Of a DNA stretch of 38,183 nt, positions 1 through 7,497 are shown in pieces; position 1 is the stretch's first letter; each line of letters opens with the position of its first letter. Below the pieces are notes generated by a model. The model searched no databases. It saw nothing but the letters and a program-made list of their open reading frames with translations, and was not told the origin of the DNA. Origin of the DNA: JAYFNU01 sp964460755 (GTDB lineage Bacteria > Bacillota > Clostridia > Oscillospirales > Ruminococcaceae). The translations under genes were made by a program, and so were the position numbers. The DNA is taken from contig CAYWQL010000016.1 in NCBI GenBank assembly GCA_964460755.1, forward strand, positions 1 through 38,183, in the 5' to 3' direction.

Positions 1-1
1 T

Positions 2-88
2 TGGTGCCGGTGGCGGGGGTCGAACCCGCACGGTGTTGCCACCACGGGATTTTGAGTCCCGCACGTCTGCCAATTCCATCACACCGGC
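2..88 (-). tRNA. tRNA-Leu, anticodon CAA
   Basis: Read on the minus strand this folds as a class II tRNA. The acceptor stem GCCGGTG pairs with CACCGGC. The anticodon loop CTCAAAA lies between CGGGA and TCCCG and gives anticodon CAA, which reads the leucine codon UUG. A long variable arm (GGTG, loop, CACC) is typical of tRNA-Leu, and the T-arm GCGGG-TTCGACC-CCCGC is perfect. Discriminator A is at 5 and an encoded CCA at 2-4. The gene ends at the window edge, so further tRNAs in the same transcript could lie outside. Confidence 0.97.
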
Positions 89-103
89 GAAAAACGCTTT
101 TAT

Positions 104-132
104 ATTATATCAAACAAAATTTATTTTGTACA
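104..132 (-). promoter_or_regulatory. Promoter of tRNA-Leu
   Basis: On the minus strand TGTACA (127-132) and TATAAT (104-109) are separated by 17 bases and lie 15 bases upstream of the mature tRNA 5' end at 88. Confidence 0.6.
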
Positions 133-212
133 GTATTTTTGCGCGGTGGCTTTTATTCATTGCGATGCATATTTATTAAGTAGTTTCAAAATATTACAAA
201 CCGTTTTTAGGG

Positions 213-240
213 TTGTATTTAATTTATATTCTGATATACT
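213..240 (+). promoter_or_regulatory. Promoter of the MATE gene
   Basis: TTGTAT (213-218), 16 bases, then TATACT (235-240). TGA directly before the -10 makes it an extended -10. Transcription would start near 247, giving a short leader before the ATG at 274. Confidence 0.55.
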
Positions 241-273
241 TAATCGTTACAAGCCCAAAACGGAGAAACATAA

Positions 274-1635
274 ATGAAAAACGGATTAATTAAAGAAAAA
301 GACTTTTACAAAACGCTGCTCGCGATAGCTATACCTATCGCGCTTCAGAATATTATCAACTTTGCCGTGCAGATGCTCGACACGGTTATGGTCGGCTCGC
401 TTGGCGACGATGCGCTTTCGGCGGTTTCGCTCGCGAACCAACCCTTCTTCCTTTACATCGTCTTTGGCTTTGGAATAGCCTCTGGCGGCGCGGTGCTTAT
501 CGCGCAATATTGGGGCAAGGGCAACATCGACGCGGTGCGGCGTATTATCGGTATTTCAATACGCTGTATGATAGTTGTGTCGATTGTTTTTACCATACTC
601 GGATACACCTTCCCGCGTGAGATACTGCGCCTTTTCAACAAGGACGAGGCGGTTATTGAAATCGGCGCCAAATATCTGAAAATAGTGATTTTTTCATATT
701 TCTTCAGCGGGGTAAGCAGCTGTTATTTAAACACTATGCGCGGAACGGAAAACGTCAAGCTTTCAACCCTCGTTTATACCTTCTCGTTTCTGGTTAATGG
801 CTTTTTCAACTACTGCTTTATCTTCGGCAAGTTCGGCTTTCCCGAATTTGGCGCGGCCGGCGCGGCTATCGGAACCCTTATCGCGAGGTTTTGCGAGTTC
901 GCGATTGTTATGGCTTATGGAAACTTTATCGAGAAAAAGGTCGGCTTTAGGATTAAACACATTTTCAGAATTGAGCAGGAGCTTTTTCCCGACTTTATTC
1001 GCCACAGCCTTCCCGTTATCGGAAGCGAATTTATTTGGAGTATGGGCGCGCTCGTTCAGACGGCGATTATCGGAAACCTCAGCACAACCTTCGTCGCCGC
1101 AAACAGTATAGCGAATGTCCTTCAACAGCTTGCTATGGTTATGATGTTCGGCATAGGAAATGCCGCCGCGGTTATAATGGGCAAGACGGTCGGTAGCGGC
1201 GATATAGAAAAAGCCAAGAAGATGGGAAAGACCTTTATTTTGCTTTCCATCGGCGTCGGTGTTGTATCCTGCGGCCTTATCCTTGTCCTTCGAAATCCGA
1301 TGCTTCTTATCTATAACGTAACGGAGGAAACCAAAAACCTCGCCTATCAGATTATGGGCGTTATGGCAATCATAATGTGCGGAAGCGCGATTGAAATAAC
1401 AAGCATAATGGGTATTCTTCGCGGAGCGGGCGACACCAAGGTCGCCTTCGCTATCGACGCGGGCTGTACGTGGGGAATAGGCGTTATTATGGGTTACCTT
1501 GCGGGCTTCGTATGGCACCTGCCGCTGATATGGGTGTTTGTTTGTCTGAGAAGCGATACTGTTGTAAGAATTACGATTTGTCTTATTAGAATTTTTCGTG
1601 GAAACTATATAAAAAACGTCACAAGAGAATTATAA
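274..1635 (+). CDS. MATE family multidrug/cation antiporter
   Basis: A 453-residue polytopic membrane protein of the multidrug and toxic compound extrusion family, which exports cationic compounds in exchange for Na+ or H+. The two MatE half-repeats are visible. The first, near residues 24-58, contains MLDTVMVGSLGDDALSAV; the second, near 255-315, contains AIIGNLSTTFVAANSIAN and GNAAAVIMGKTVGSGD. Length and about 12 hydrophobic segments fit the family. The start is fixed by GGAG at 262-265 with an 8-base spacer. It has its own promoter and appears monocistronic. The substrate cannot be read from the sequence; DinF-like or NorM-like roles are equally open. Confidence 0.93.
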   Translation: MKNGLIKEKDFYKTLLAIAIPIALQNIINFAVQMLDTVMVGSLGDDALSAVSLANQPFFLYIVFGFGIASGGAVLIAQYWGKGNIDAVRRIIGISIRCMIVVSIVFTILGYTFPREILRLFNKDEAVIEIGAKYLKIVIFSYFFSGVSSCYLNTMRGTENVKLSTLVYTFSFLVNGFFNYCFIFGKFGFPEFGAAGAAIGTLIARFCEFAIVMAYGNFIEKKVGFRIKHIFRIEQELFPDFIRHSLPVIGSEFIWSMGALVQTAIIGNLSTTFVAANSIANVLQQLAMVMMFGIGNAAAVIMGKTVGSGDIEKAKKMGKTFILLSIGVGVVSCGLILVLRNPMLLIYNVTEETKNLAYQIMGVMAIIMCGSAIEITSIMGILRGAGDTKVAFAIDAGCTWGIGVIMGYLAGFVWHLPLIWVFVCLRSDTVVRITICLIRIFRGNYIKNVTREL

Positions 1636-1645
1636 AATAAATTTG

Positions 1646-1674
1646 TTGACTTATTTTTGTATAACAGTTATAAT
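1646..1674 (+). promoter_or_regulatory. Promoter of the sigma-factor gene
   Basis: TTGACT (1646-1651), 17 bases, TATAAT (1669-1674): a near-consensus sigma-A promoter in the short gap after the MATE gene. Transcription would start near 1681. Confidence 0.8.
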
Positions 1675-1700
1675 AATTCAGTACGATTTCCTATTATTTT

Positions 1701-2264
1701 ATGATAGGATGCCAAAATTCAGGAGAAAATAAGATAAAAAACACAACAGATAGTTCTTTGGCGCGGCAAATTGCCGCGTATATGCCATATATACAGAAAA
1801 AGGCTTACTCGATAAAAATGGCGGGACTTGAGAAGGACGACCTCGTTCAGGAGGGTTTAATCGGTCTTTTCAAGGCAATAGACAGTTACGACAAACAACT
1901 TGGCACGGCGTTTTCAACCTATGCGATTACCTGCATAAACAACTGTATCAATTCTGCGGTAAAGCAAGCGGCGCGAAAAAAGCATCTGCCGTTAAATGGC
2001 TACCTGTCCTTGAGCACACAGGACGGAATAGAGCTAAAGGACGAGTGCTCACTCGAGGATATCGCAATCTCGAAGGAGGAGTACGACGCCCTTCAAAAGA
2101 AGATTAACGACGACCTTTCGGATTTCGAAAGGGATGTTCTCGCCTTGTACCTCCGAGGGTACGATTATACTGCTTTGGCCGAACGACTTGATACCACCGC
2201 GAAATCTGTCGACAACGCACTACAAAGAGCGAGAAAAAAACTTAAACCAAAACGGCGGGATTAA
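1701..2264 (+). CDS. sigH: SigH-like RNA polymerase sigma factor
   Basis: A small sigma-70 family protein (187 residues from this ATG) resembling sporulation/stationary-phase SigH. Region 2 spans about residues 45-103 (DLVQEGLIGLFKAIDSYD, then a motif close to the SigH hallmark RKHLPLNGYLSL). Region 4 is a C-terminal helix-turn-helix at about 138-182 (ALYLRGYDYTALAERLD). SigH of B. subtilis is about 218 residues, so this is a compact version. The start is uncertain. The ATG at 1701 has no Shine-Dalgarno, whereas AGGAG at 1721-1725 is ideally spaced (8 bases) only from an in-frame ATA at 1734. The next in-frame normal start, TTG at 1758, is too far (32 bases). The family assignment is strong; whether it is true SigH or another sporulation-type sigma is inference. 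Confidence 0.85.
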   Translation: MIGCQNSGENKIKNTTDSSLARQIAAYMPYIQKKAYSIKMAGLEKDDLVQEGLIGLFKAIDSYDKQLGTAFSTYAITCINNCINSAVKQAARKKHLPLNGYLSLSTQDGIELKDECSLEDIAISKEEYDALQKKINDDLSDFERDVLALYLRGYDYTALAERLDTTAKSVDNALQRARKKLKPKRRD

Positions 2265-2279
2265 TGCCGCTGTTTATAT

Positions 2280-2344
2280 GCCCTTTGTAGCTCAATGGAA
2301 GAGCGTTGATTTCAAAGATGTCGGGTCGGTACCGTCCAAGGGCA
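2280..2344 (+). other. tRNA-like element, probably a degenerate tRNA
   Basis: The 5' half looks like a tRNA: GCCCTTTG, then TA, then a perfect D-arm GCTC-AATGGAA-GAGC (2290-2304). The 3' end CCAAGGGC plus A (2336-2344) can rebuild an acceptor stem with the 5' end, with one mismatch. The middle does not fold as a tRNA. There is no 5-bp anticodon stem around TTGATTTCAAAG, the T-loop signature TTCGA is replaced by GTCGGTA, and about 8 bases are missing compared with a minimal tRNA. No CCA follows. I read it as a tRNA relic or tRNA-like small RNA downstream of the sigma-factor gene, not a working tRNA. Confidence 0.4.
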
Positions 2345-2382
2345 AATCATTATTTTTTCACCCATTTTAAGAGGAGACAAAC

Positions 2383-2661
2383 ATGTACGAAGACAAAACC
2401 CTAGTATGCAAAGAATGTGGAGCAGATTTCATTTTTACAGCCGGTGAGCAGGAGTTCTACGCCTCTCGCGGATTTGAGAATGAGCCCCAGAGATGCAAGA
2501 ACTGCCGCGACGCTCGCAAGAATGCCGGTCGTTCCAACCGTGAAATGTTCACAGCCACTTGCGCTTCCTGCGGAGCAGAAGCGAAGGTACCCTTCAAGCC
2601 CCGCGAGGACCGTCCTGTTTATTGCAGCGACTGCTTCGCAAAGATGAAGGAAGCTGAATAA
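2383..2661 (+). CDS. Double zinc-ribbon protein (zf-trcl plus CxxC-x17-CxxC)
   Basis: A 92-residue cytosolic protein with two zinc ribbons. The N-terminal one pairs CKEC (9-12) with CKNC near 38-41, matching the 'probable zinc-ribbon' zf-trcl type. The C-terminal one is CASC, exactly 17 residues, CSDC, which is the CxxC-x17-CxxC family. Both are common in Clostridia and have no established biochemical role; nucleic-acid binding is a guess from the fold and the basic residues. The start is secure: AGGAG lies 8 bases upstream of ATG. It follows the tRNA-like element and ends in a strong terminator. Confidence 0.85.
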   Translation: MYEDKTLVCKECGADFIFTAGEQEFYASRGFENEPQRCKNCRDARKNAGRSNREMFTATCASCGAEAKVPFKPREDRPVYCSDCFAKMKEAE

Positions 2662-2686
2662 GCTTTAGCTTTATATTGAATGGTAG

Positions 2687-2714
2687 AAGGCGCCCGTTTG
2701 CGGGCGCCTTTTTT
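2687..2714 (+). terminator. Intrinsic terminator after the zinc-ribbon gene
   Basis: A 10-bp perfect stem (AAGGCGCCCG / CGGGCGCCTT) with a TTTG loop, followed by a T-run. Confidence 0.93.
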
Positions 2715-2730
2715 GCGCCGACATTAGGCG

Positions 2731-2760
2731 TTGCTAAAAACGCCGTTTAGGTGGTATAAT
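2731..2760 (+). promoter_or_regulatory. Promoter of the DUF1858 gene with overlapping inverted repeat
   Basis: TTGCTA (2731-2736), 18 bases, TATAAT (2755-2760), with TGG before the -10 (extended -10). The inverted repeat GGCGTT (2727-2732) / AACGCC (2739-2744) covers the -35 and could be an operator. Confidence 0.7.
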
Positions 2761-2792
2761 AACACTATAACCACAAAAAAGGAGAAATGAAA

Positions 2793-2990
2793 ATGAGTAT
2801 AGATAAAAGCTCTGTTATCGGCGATGTGCTTGACAGGTATCCTGACACGGCGGAATTTTTTCTCGAAATCGGTATGCACTGCCTTGGCTGTCCGTCGGCT
2901 CGCGGTGAAAGCATAGAGCAGGCGTGCATGGTTCACGGAACCGACGCCGACGCGCTTGTAAACAAGATTAACAAGCTTATAGGCGAATAG
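2793..2990 (+). CDS. DUF1858 redox-disulfide domain protein
   Basis: A 65-residue protein matching DUF1858, the domain also called hybrid-cluster-protein-associated redox disulfide. It has the fold start (DVLDRYPDTAEFF) and the CxxC pair C30-LG-C33 followed by P34, then a C-terminal helix. Stand-alone copies are typical of anaerobes. A thiol-disulfide or metal-related role is assumed, not proven. I chose the ATG at 2793 over the one at 2787 because GGAG (2781-2784) is 8 bases from 2793 but only 2 from 2787. It is monocistronic between its own promoter and a terminator. Confidence 0.85.
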   Translation: MSIDKSSVIGDVLDRYPDTAEFFLEIGMHCLGCPSARGESIEQACMVHGTDADALVNKINKLIGE

Positions 2991-3007
2991 TTTGAAAAAA
3001 CAGAGTT

Positions 3008-3043
3008 GCCGAGCCGAGTTTTTTAGCTCGCTCGGCGCTTTTT
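3008..3043 (+). terminator. Intrinsic terminator after the DUF1858 gene
   Basis: GCCGAG (3008-3013) pairs with CTCGGC (3031-3036), extended inward by CGAG/CTCG after a one-base bulge, and is followed by GCTTTTT. Confidence 0.75.
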
Positions 3044-3062
3044 ATGTTGTTGCGGTGGAAAG

Positions 3063-3734
3063 ATGAGTCAAACAAGGCTTTCGAAAAGGCTTGAGCGCGC
3101 GGCGAACGCTGTTCGCGAGGGTAAACGGGTTGCGGACGTCGGCTGCGACCACGGTAAGCTGTGCGCCTATTTAGTTTTAAGTGGGAAAGCTCAATTTGCC
3201 ACGGCAATCGACATAAGCGCGCCGTCGCTTGAGAAGGCGAAAAGTCTTTTCAAATCGCTTAATATTGAGAACAAAACGAAAACGCTTCTTTGCGACGGAC
3301 TTTCCGCCCTTTCGTGCGATGAGGCGGACGACGTAGTTATCGCGGGAGTGGGGTACGATACCATAGCGGGCATTATTGACGCCTGCGGCTGGATAAAGGA
3401 CGCGAGCAAACGTCTTGTGCTCGTTCCCGCTTCTCACCACGAGCGTGTTCGAAAATACCTTTATGCCAACGGCTTTGTTATCCAAGGTGAAAGCGCGGTA
3501 TATGAGGACGACCAAAGCTACACCGTAATAGTCGCCGCATACTCCGGCGATAAAAAAGAAATATCAGACGGCTTCGCGTGGCTTGGTCTTATAAAGCCCG
3601 ACGCACAGGACGGTGCTGAATATATAAAGCGTGTGCTCAACGTACAAAAAACGATGCTTAACGCCCCCTGCGAACAGGAAAAAAAAGAGCGGGCGAGGGC
3701 GATAATAGAATATATTGAAAAGGAGCTAATATGA
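3063..3734 (+). CDS. trmK: tRNA (adenine-22-N1)-methyltransferase TrmK
   Basis: A class I SAM-dependent methyltransferase of 223 residues that makes m1A22 in tRNA in Gram-positive bacteria. Motif I is clear (ADVGCDHGKL, about 24-33), followed by the acidic ribose-binding end of strand 2 (TAIDIS) and the TrmK-specific GVGYDTIAGII and LVPASHHERVRKYL. Length matches the family. A GTGGAAAG ribosome-binding site precedes the ATG. It overlaps the following Nif3-like gene by 4 bases (ATGA), the usual trmK-nif3 pairing of Firmicutes. The pair is probably one operon with rqcH, which follows after 13 bases. Confidence 0.93.
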   Translation: MSQTRLSKRLERAANAVREGKRVADVGCDHGKLCAYLVLSGKAQFATAIDISAPSLEKAKSLFKSLNIENKTKTLLCDGLSALSCDEADDVVIAGVGYDTIAGIIDACGWIKDASKRLVLVPASHHERVRKYLYANGFVIQGESAVYEDDQSYTVIVAAYSGDKKEISDGFAWLGLIKPDAQDGAEYIKRVLNVQKTMLNAPCEQEKKERARAIIEYIEKELI

Positions 3735-4477
3735 TAGCGACGAAACAGCTTTACGAAATTATAGATGATATTGCGCCCTTTTCCCTTGCCGTCGATTGGG
3801 ATAACGTCGGAATACTTGTCGACTTAAAAAACGAAACGGAAAAAATTCTTTTCGCACTCGACGTGACAAGAGAGGTTATCAACGAGGCGGCTTCACTTGG
3901 CTGTGGCATAATAGTGAGCCATCATCCCGTTATTTTCAGCGGGATAAAAAGTCTTTCGGAAAGCGACGCGTATGTTTACGCCGTCAAGAAGGGCGTTTCA
4001 GTTATTTCGGCACATACAAATTTCGATGTCGCCAAGGGCGGAGTTAACGACGCGCTTTGCGAGCTTCTCGGATTTTCTTCGCAAACGGTTTTCCATATCG
4101 GACGCGGCGTGAAAATTAATAAAACGACCGGAAGCGAGCTTGCGAAGACGGTGAAGGAAAGGCTTAATTTAACGTCGGTCGGCGTGATTAATCCGAAAAA
4201 AACAGTTGAGCGTGTCGCGATAGTCGGCGGCGCGGGCGGCGACGATATTATTTTTGCCGCTGAGGAGGGCTTTGACGCGCTTATAACGGGCGAAATTAAG
4301 CACCACGAAGCGGTCGCGGCAAAGGAGCTTTCGCTTTGCGTTGTTGCGGCGGGACATTTTGAAACAGAAAGCCCCGCGATGGCGGCATTATCGAAAGCGG
4401 TACAAAAAAAGATAGGAAAATCGGCGGAATGCCTTGTCTCAAAGACGAGCGTGTCGCCTTACGAATATATAATTTAG
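3731..4477 (+). CDS. Nif3-like dinuclear metal centre protein
   Basis: 248 residues of the Nif3/YqfO family, sometimes annotated as GTP cyclohydrolase 1 type 2. The metal-binding motifs are present: VSHHPVIF near 57-64, SAHTNFD near 95-101, and the C-terminal GEIKHHEA and AGHFETE. It is the short form, lacking the inserted middle domain of the about 370-residue B. subtilis YqfO. Its function is unsettled in the literature. Its start overlaps the trmK stop (ATGA) and AAGGAG precedes it, so it is translationally coupled to trmK. Confidence 0.9.
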   Translation: MIATKQLYEIIDDIAPFSLAVDWDNVGILVDLKNETEKILFALDVTREVINEAASLGCGIIVSHHPVIFSGIKSLSESDAYVYAVKKGVSVISAHTNFDVAKGGVNDALCELLGFSSQTVFHIGRGVKINKTTGSELAKTVKERLNLTSVGVINPKKTVERVAIVGGAGGDDIIFAAEEGFDALITGEIKHHEAVAAKELSLCVVAAGHFETESPAMAALSKAVQKKIGKSAECLVSKTSVSPYEYII

Positions 4478-4490
4478 CGGAGGACTGACA

Positions 4491-6236
4491 ATGGCGCTTG
4501 ACGCGGCAATGCTTGAATACACGGCAAGAAGGCTTAAAGACGAGCTTATCGGCGCGAGGGTGGATAAGATTTTTATGCCCACGCGCGACGAGGCTCTTTT
4601 TGCGCTTCGAGGGGAAAACGGGGCGAAAAAGCTCTTTATTTCGGCGCGCTCGGGCGCTTCGAGAATACATCTTACAAGCGAAAGCTTTGACAATCCCGCT
4701 GTGCCGCAAGGCTTTTGTATGCTTCTTCGAAAGTATCTTTCCTCGGGACGGATAACCGATGTGCGAACGGTTGACGCAGAGAGAATAGTTTTTATCGACT
4801 TTGACGCGCTGAACGAAATGGGCGACCGCGTGAAGCTGGTGCTGTCGGTTGAAATAATGGGACGATACAGCAATATGGTGCTCGTCAGCGAAAAAAACAG
4901 GGTTATTGACGCGCTTAAAAGAATTGACGTCGACCAATCGGAAAAGCGCCAGCTTGTGCCGGGCGTGGAATTTACTATGCCGCCCGCGCAGAATAAAACG
5001 CCCTTTTTATCGAGCAACGCAAAAGAAATATGCGACAGGGCAACGAGTCTTACGAAGCCGCTTTCCGCGGCGCTTTTGGATACACTTGCGGGAATCGGCC
5101 CCGTTGTATGCCGCGAAATTGCGTACAGGGTAACGAAAACCGACGCTGAGGCAAACAGCCTTAACGGTGCGGAAAAGAATAAGCTTGTGGAAATCATCGA
5201 GCTTGTTAAACGTGCCGCGGAAGGCGATGGAGAATGTCTTTCGATAATCTACGACGACAAAAAGCCGGTTGAGTTCAGCTTTGTTTCGCTGACGCAATAT
5301 GAAAACCTTGAAGCGAAAAGCTTTGACGACGTAAATGAGCTTTTTGACAGCTACTACCTTGAAAAGGACAGGGCCGAGCGAATGAAGACGCGCTCGTCCG
5401 ACCTTTTCCGTCAGGTCAATTCCCTTTACGACCGCGCCGTAAGAAAACAGGCGGCGCGCAAGGAGGAGCTTAACAATACCGAAAAGGCCGCCGAAAAACG
5501 CCTTTTCGGCGAGCTTGTGAACGCCAACCTTCACACGCTTACAAAAGGAATGAAATCTGCGGTGCTTCTCAATTATTACACCAACGAAACGGTCAACGTG
5601 CCGCTCGACGTGACGAAAACCCCCGTCGCCAATTCACAGAAATACTATAAGGAATACAAGAAGCTGACGACCGCCGCGAAAATGCTAGTTTCGCTGATTG
5701 AAGAGGGCGAGCAGGAAATCAGCTATCTTTCATCGGTAAAGTACGAGATAACCGAGGCTCGAACCGAGGAGGATTTTTTACTTATTCGCAAGGAGCTCAA
5801 GGAGGCGGGATATCTTCGCGGGTTCAAGTATAAGGAGCAGAAGCGACCGCGGAAGATGAGCGAGTTTATCGAGTACAGGACGAGCGACGGGCTTTCTGTT
5901 TTGGTCGGGCGGAACAATGCCGCAAACGAAAAGCTAACCCTAAAAACCGCCGAAAATGGCGACCTTTGGTTTCATGTAAAGAATGCAAGCGGAAGCCACA
6001 CCGTGCTTCAAGCGGCGGGCGCCGAGCCGTCGGAAGGAGCGTATACCGAAGCCGCCGAAATCGCGGCGTACCACAGCTCATTAAACGGCTCGCAGAATAT
6101 ACCCGTCGATTACACGCGAATTAAAAATGTTAAAAAAGCCGTCGGGCAAAAGACGGGAATGGTTTATTACGAAAGCTACAACACCGCCTACGTTACGCCT
6201 GACGAGTCGAAAATCGAGAACCTAAGGGTAAAATAG
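4491..6236 (+). CDS. rqcH: Ribosome-associated quality-control protein RqcH (NFACT family)
   Basis: 581 residues. RqcH binds stalled 50S subunits carrying peptidyl-tRNA and recruits tRNA-Ala to add C-terminal alanine tails that mark the chain for degradation; older annotation is fibronectin-binding protein. Order seen: NFACT-N (1 to about 130), a helix-hairpin-helix (IGPVVCREIAYR, about 200-212), a charged coiled coil (about 290-430), and NFACT-R with LWFHVKNASGSH near 490-501. The Asp-Arg pair essential in B. subtilis (D97/R98) appears by eye to be Glu97-Arg98 here. GGAGG precedes the ATG. It is the third gene of the trmK operon. Confidence 0.94.
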   Translation: MALDAAMLEYTARRLKDELIGARVDKIFMPTRDEALFALRGENGAKKLFISARSGASRIHLTSESFDNPAVPQGFCMLLRKYLSSGRITDVRTVDAERIVFIDFDALNEMGDRVKLVLSVEIMGRYSNMVLVSEKNRVIDALKRIDVDQSEKRQLVPGVEFTMPPAQNKTPFLSSNAKEICDRATSLTKPLSAALLDTLAGIGPVVCREIAYRVTKTDAEANSLNGAEKNKLVEIIELVKRAAEGDGECLSIIYDDKKPVEFSFVSLTQYENLEAKSFDDVNELFDSYYLEKDRAERMKTRSSDLFRQVNSLYDRAVRKQAARKEELNNTEKAAEKRLFGELVNANLHTLTKGMKSAVLLNYYTNETVNVPLDVTKTPVANSQKYYKEYKKLTTAAKMLVSLIEEGEQEISYLSSVKYEITEARTEEDFLLIRKELKEAGYLRGFKYKEQKRPRKMSEFIEYRTSDGLSVLVGRNNAANEKLTLKTAENGDLWFHVKNASGSHTVLQAAGAEPSEGAYTEAAEIAAYHSSLNGSQNIPVDYTRIKNVKKAVGQKTGMVYYESYNTAYVTPDESKIENLRVK

Positions 6237-6270
6237 GAAAAACGCCGTCTCTTCCAATCTCTTCCCTTGG

Positions 6271-6299
6271 TTGATTTAGCTACAATTATGTAATATAAT
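6271..6299 (+). promoter_or_regulatory. Promoter of the desulfurase-thiI-cinA operon
   Basis: TTGATT (6271-6276), 17 bases, TATAAT (6294-6299), about 40 bases upstream of the ATG at 6340. Confidence 0.8.
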
Positions 6300-6339
6300 A
6301 TAGAATACTTATGTGAAACCGAAACGGGGAGAGCAAGCG

Positions 6340-7488
6340 ATGATTTATTTCGATAACGCCGCGACGACGAGCGTAGCTCCCGCCGTCTGCGACAGGGTGG
6401 ACGATATCCTTCGAAGCTGTTTCGGTAATCCGAGCTCGCTTTACGATTTGGGCTTTACGGCGCAAAAGGAGCTTGACGGCGCGCGCAAGACGGTCGCCGA
6501 GGCGCTCGGCGCGTTTGAGGACGAAATCTATTTTACCGCAAGCGGAACCGAGAGCAACAACCTTGCCGTTCTCGGCTCGGCGCGGGCTCGAAGGGGCTGG
6601 GGTAAAGAGGTCGTAATAAGCGGATATGAGCATCCGAGTGTAAACAATTCCGCTCTTGCGCTTGAAAAAGAGGGCTTTCGCGTTATAAAGGTTATGCCCA
6701 ACGAAAAGGGCGTAATTTATCCCGACGATATATTAAGGCAGGTTAACAAATCGACCGCCCTTGTCGCGGTTATGCGTATTAACAACGAAACGGGCGCGAC
6801 GCTTGACGTCGACGAAATCGCGAAGAGGGTGAAAAAGATAAACGCCCGCACAGCGGTGCACTGCGACAATGTTCAGGGCTTTTTAAAGCATAAGCTTTCG
6901 CACGATTGTATTGATACCCTTTCGGTTAGCGGACATAAAATTCACGCGCCCAAGGGAATTGCGGCGCTTTTTATAAGACGCAGCCTTAATATCGAAAAGG
7001 TGATTTTCGGCGGGCTTCAGGAAAAGGGTCTGCGCAGCGGAACCGAAAATGTCGCGTTTGCCTGCGGCTTTTCGAAGGCGGTTGAGTCAGCGCCGAGCAT
7101 AAACGACAGCCTGAAAAAAGTGAGCGCCCTTAACGACGCCCTTAGGAAGGGGCTTTCGGCGCTTGACGACATTGTGATTAATTCACCCTCCGACGCGAGC
7201 CCGTATATACTCAATATTTCGGTTTTGGGCTATCGGAGCGAAACGCTTCTTCATTTCTTTGAGGAAAAGGGAATTTACGTTTCAAGCGGCTCGGCGTGCA
7301 GCAGGGGCGAAAAGAGCCACACTCTTTCGGCAATGGGCCTTTCGGGAGAGCGAATAGACAGCGCCGTTCGCATAAGCCTTTGCGAAGCGAACACCCTCGA
7401 GGAGGTCGACACATTTTTGAAGGCGGTCAAAGAAGCGAAGACAACCCTCGTTAGGGCGACGGCACACCACACAAATAACAAGAAGTAA
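6340..7488 (+). CDS. Cysteine desulfurase (NifS/IscS family)
   Basis: A 382-residue PLP enzyme that takes sulfur from cysteine as an enzyme-bound persulfide. Visible: N-terminal YFDNAATT, SGTESNNL, the cofactor Lys200 in SGHKIHAPKG, and the sulfur-carrying Cys320 in SSGSACSRG. I start at the ATG at 6340 because GGGGAGAG sits 6 bases upstream and family members begin MxYFDNAATT; an in-frame GTG at 6313 has no ribosome-binding site. thiI follows 9 bases later, and this ThiI has no rhodanese domain. The enzyme is therefore probably a dedicated sulfur donor for tRNA 4-thiouridine, like NifZ of B. subtilis (context inference). Confidence 0.94.
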   Translation: MIYFDNAATTSVAPAVCDRVDDILRSCFGNPSSLYDLGFTAQKELDGARKTVAEALGAFEDEIYFTASGTESNNLAVLGSARARRGWGKEVVISGYEHPSVNNSALALEKEGFRVIKVMPNEKGVIYPDDILRQVNKSTALVAVMRINNETGATLDVDEIAKRVKKINARTAVHCDNVQGFLKHKLSHDCIDTLSVSGHKIHAPKGIAALFIRRSLNIEKVIFGGLQEKGLRSGTENVAFACGFSKAVESAPSINDSLKKVSALNDALRKGLSALDDIVINSPSDASPYILNISVLGYRSETLLHFFEEKGIYVSSGSACSRGEKSHTLSAMGLSGERIDSAVRISLCEANTLEEVDTFLKAVKEAKTTLVRATAHHTNNKK

Positions 7489-7497
7489 GGTCTAAAG

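Noticed and set aside
763..1518. 251-codon open frame on the minus strand
   Set aside because: It lies entirely opposite the MATE gene, has a low-complexity charged composition, no ribosome-binding site and no family motif; it is a by-product of codon bias.
2280..2344. Selenocysteine or suppressor tRNA reading UCA
   Set aside because: The UCA triplet is present, but there is no anticodon stem, no long variable arm and no proper T-arm, so a working tRNA-Sec is not supported.
4296..5197. Two long minus-strand open frames (213 and 252 codons)
   Set aside because: They lie opposite nif3 and rqcH, whose motifs are unmistakable, and have no recognisable domains.
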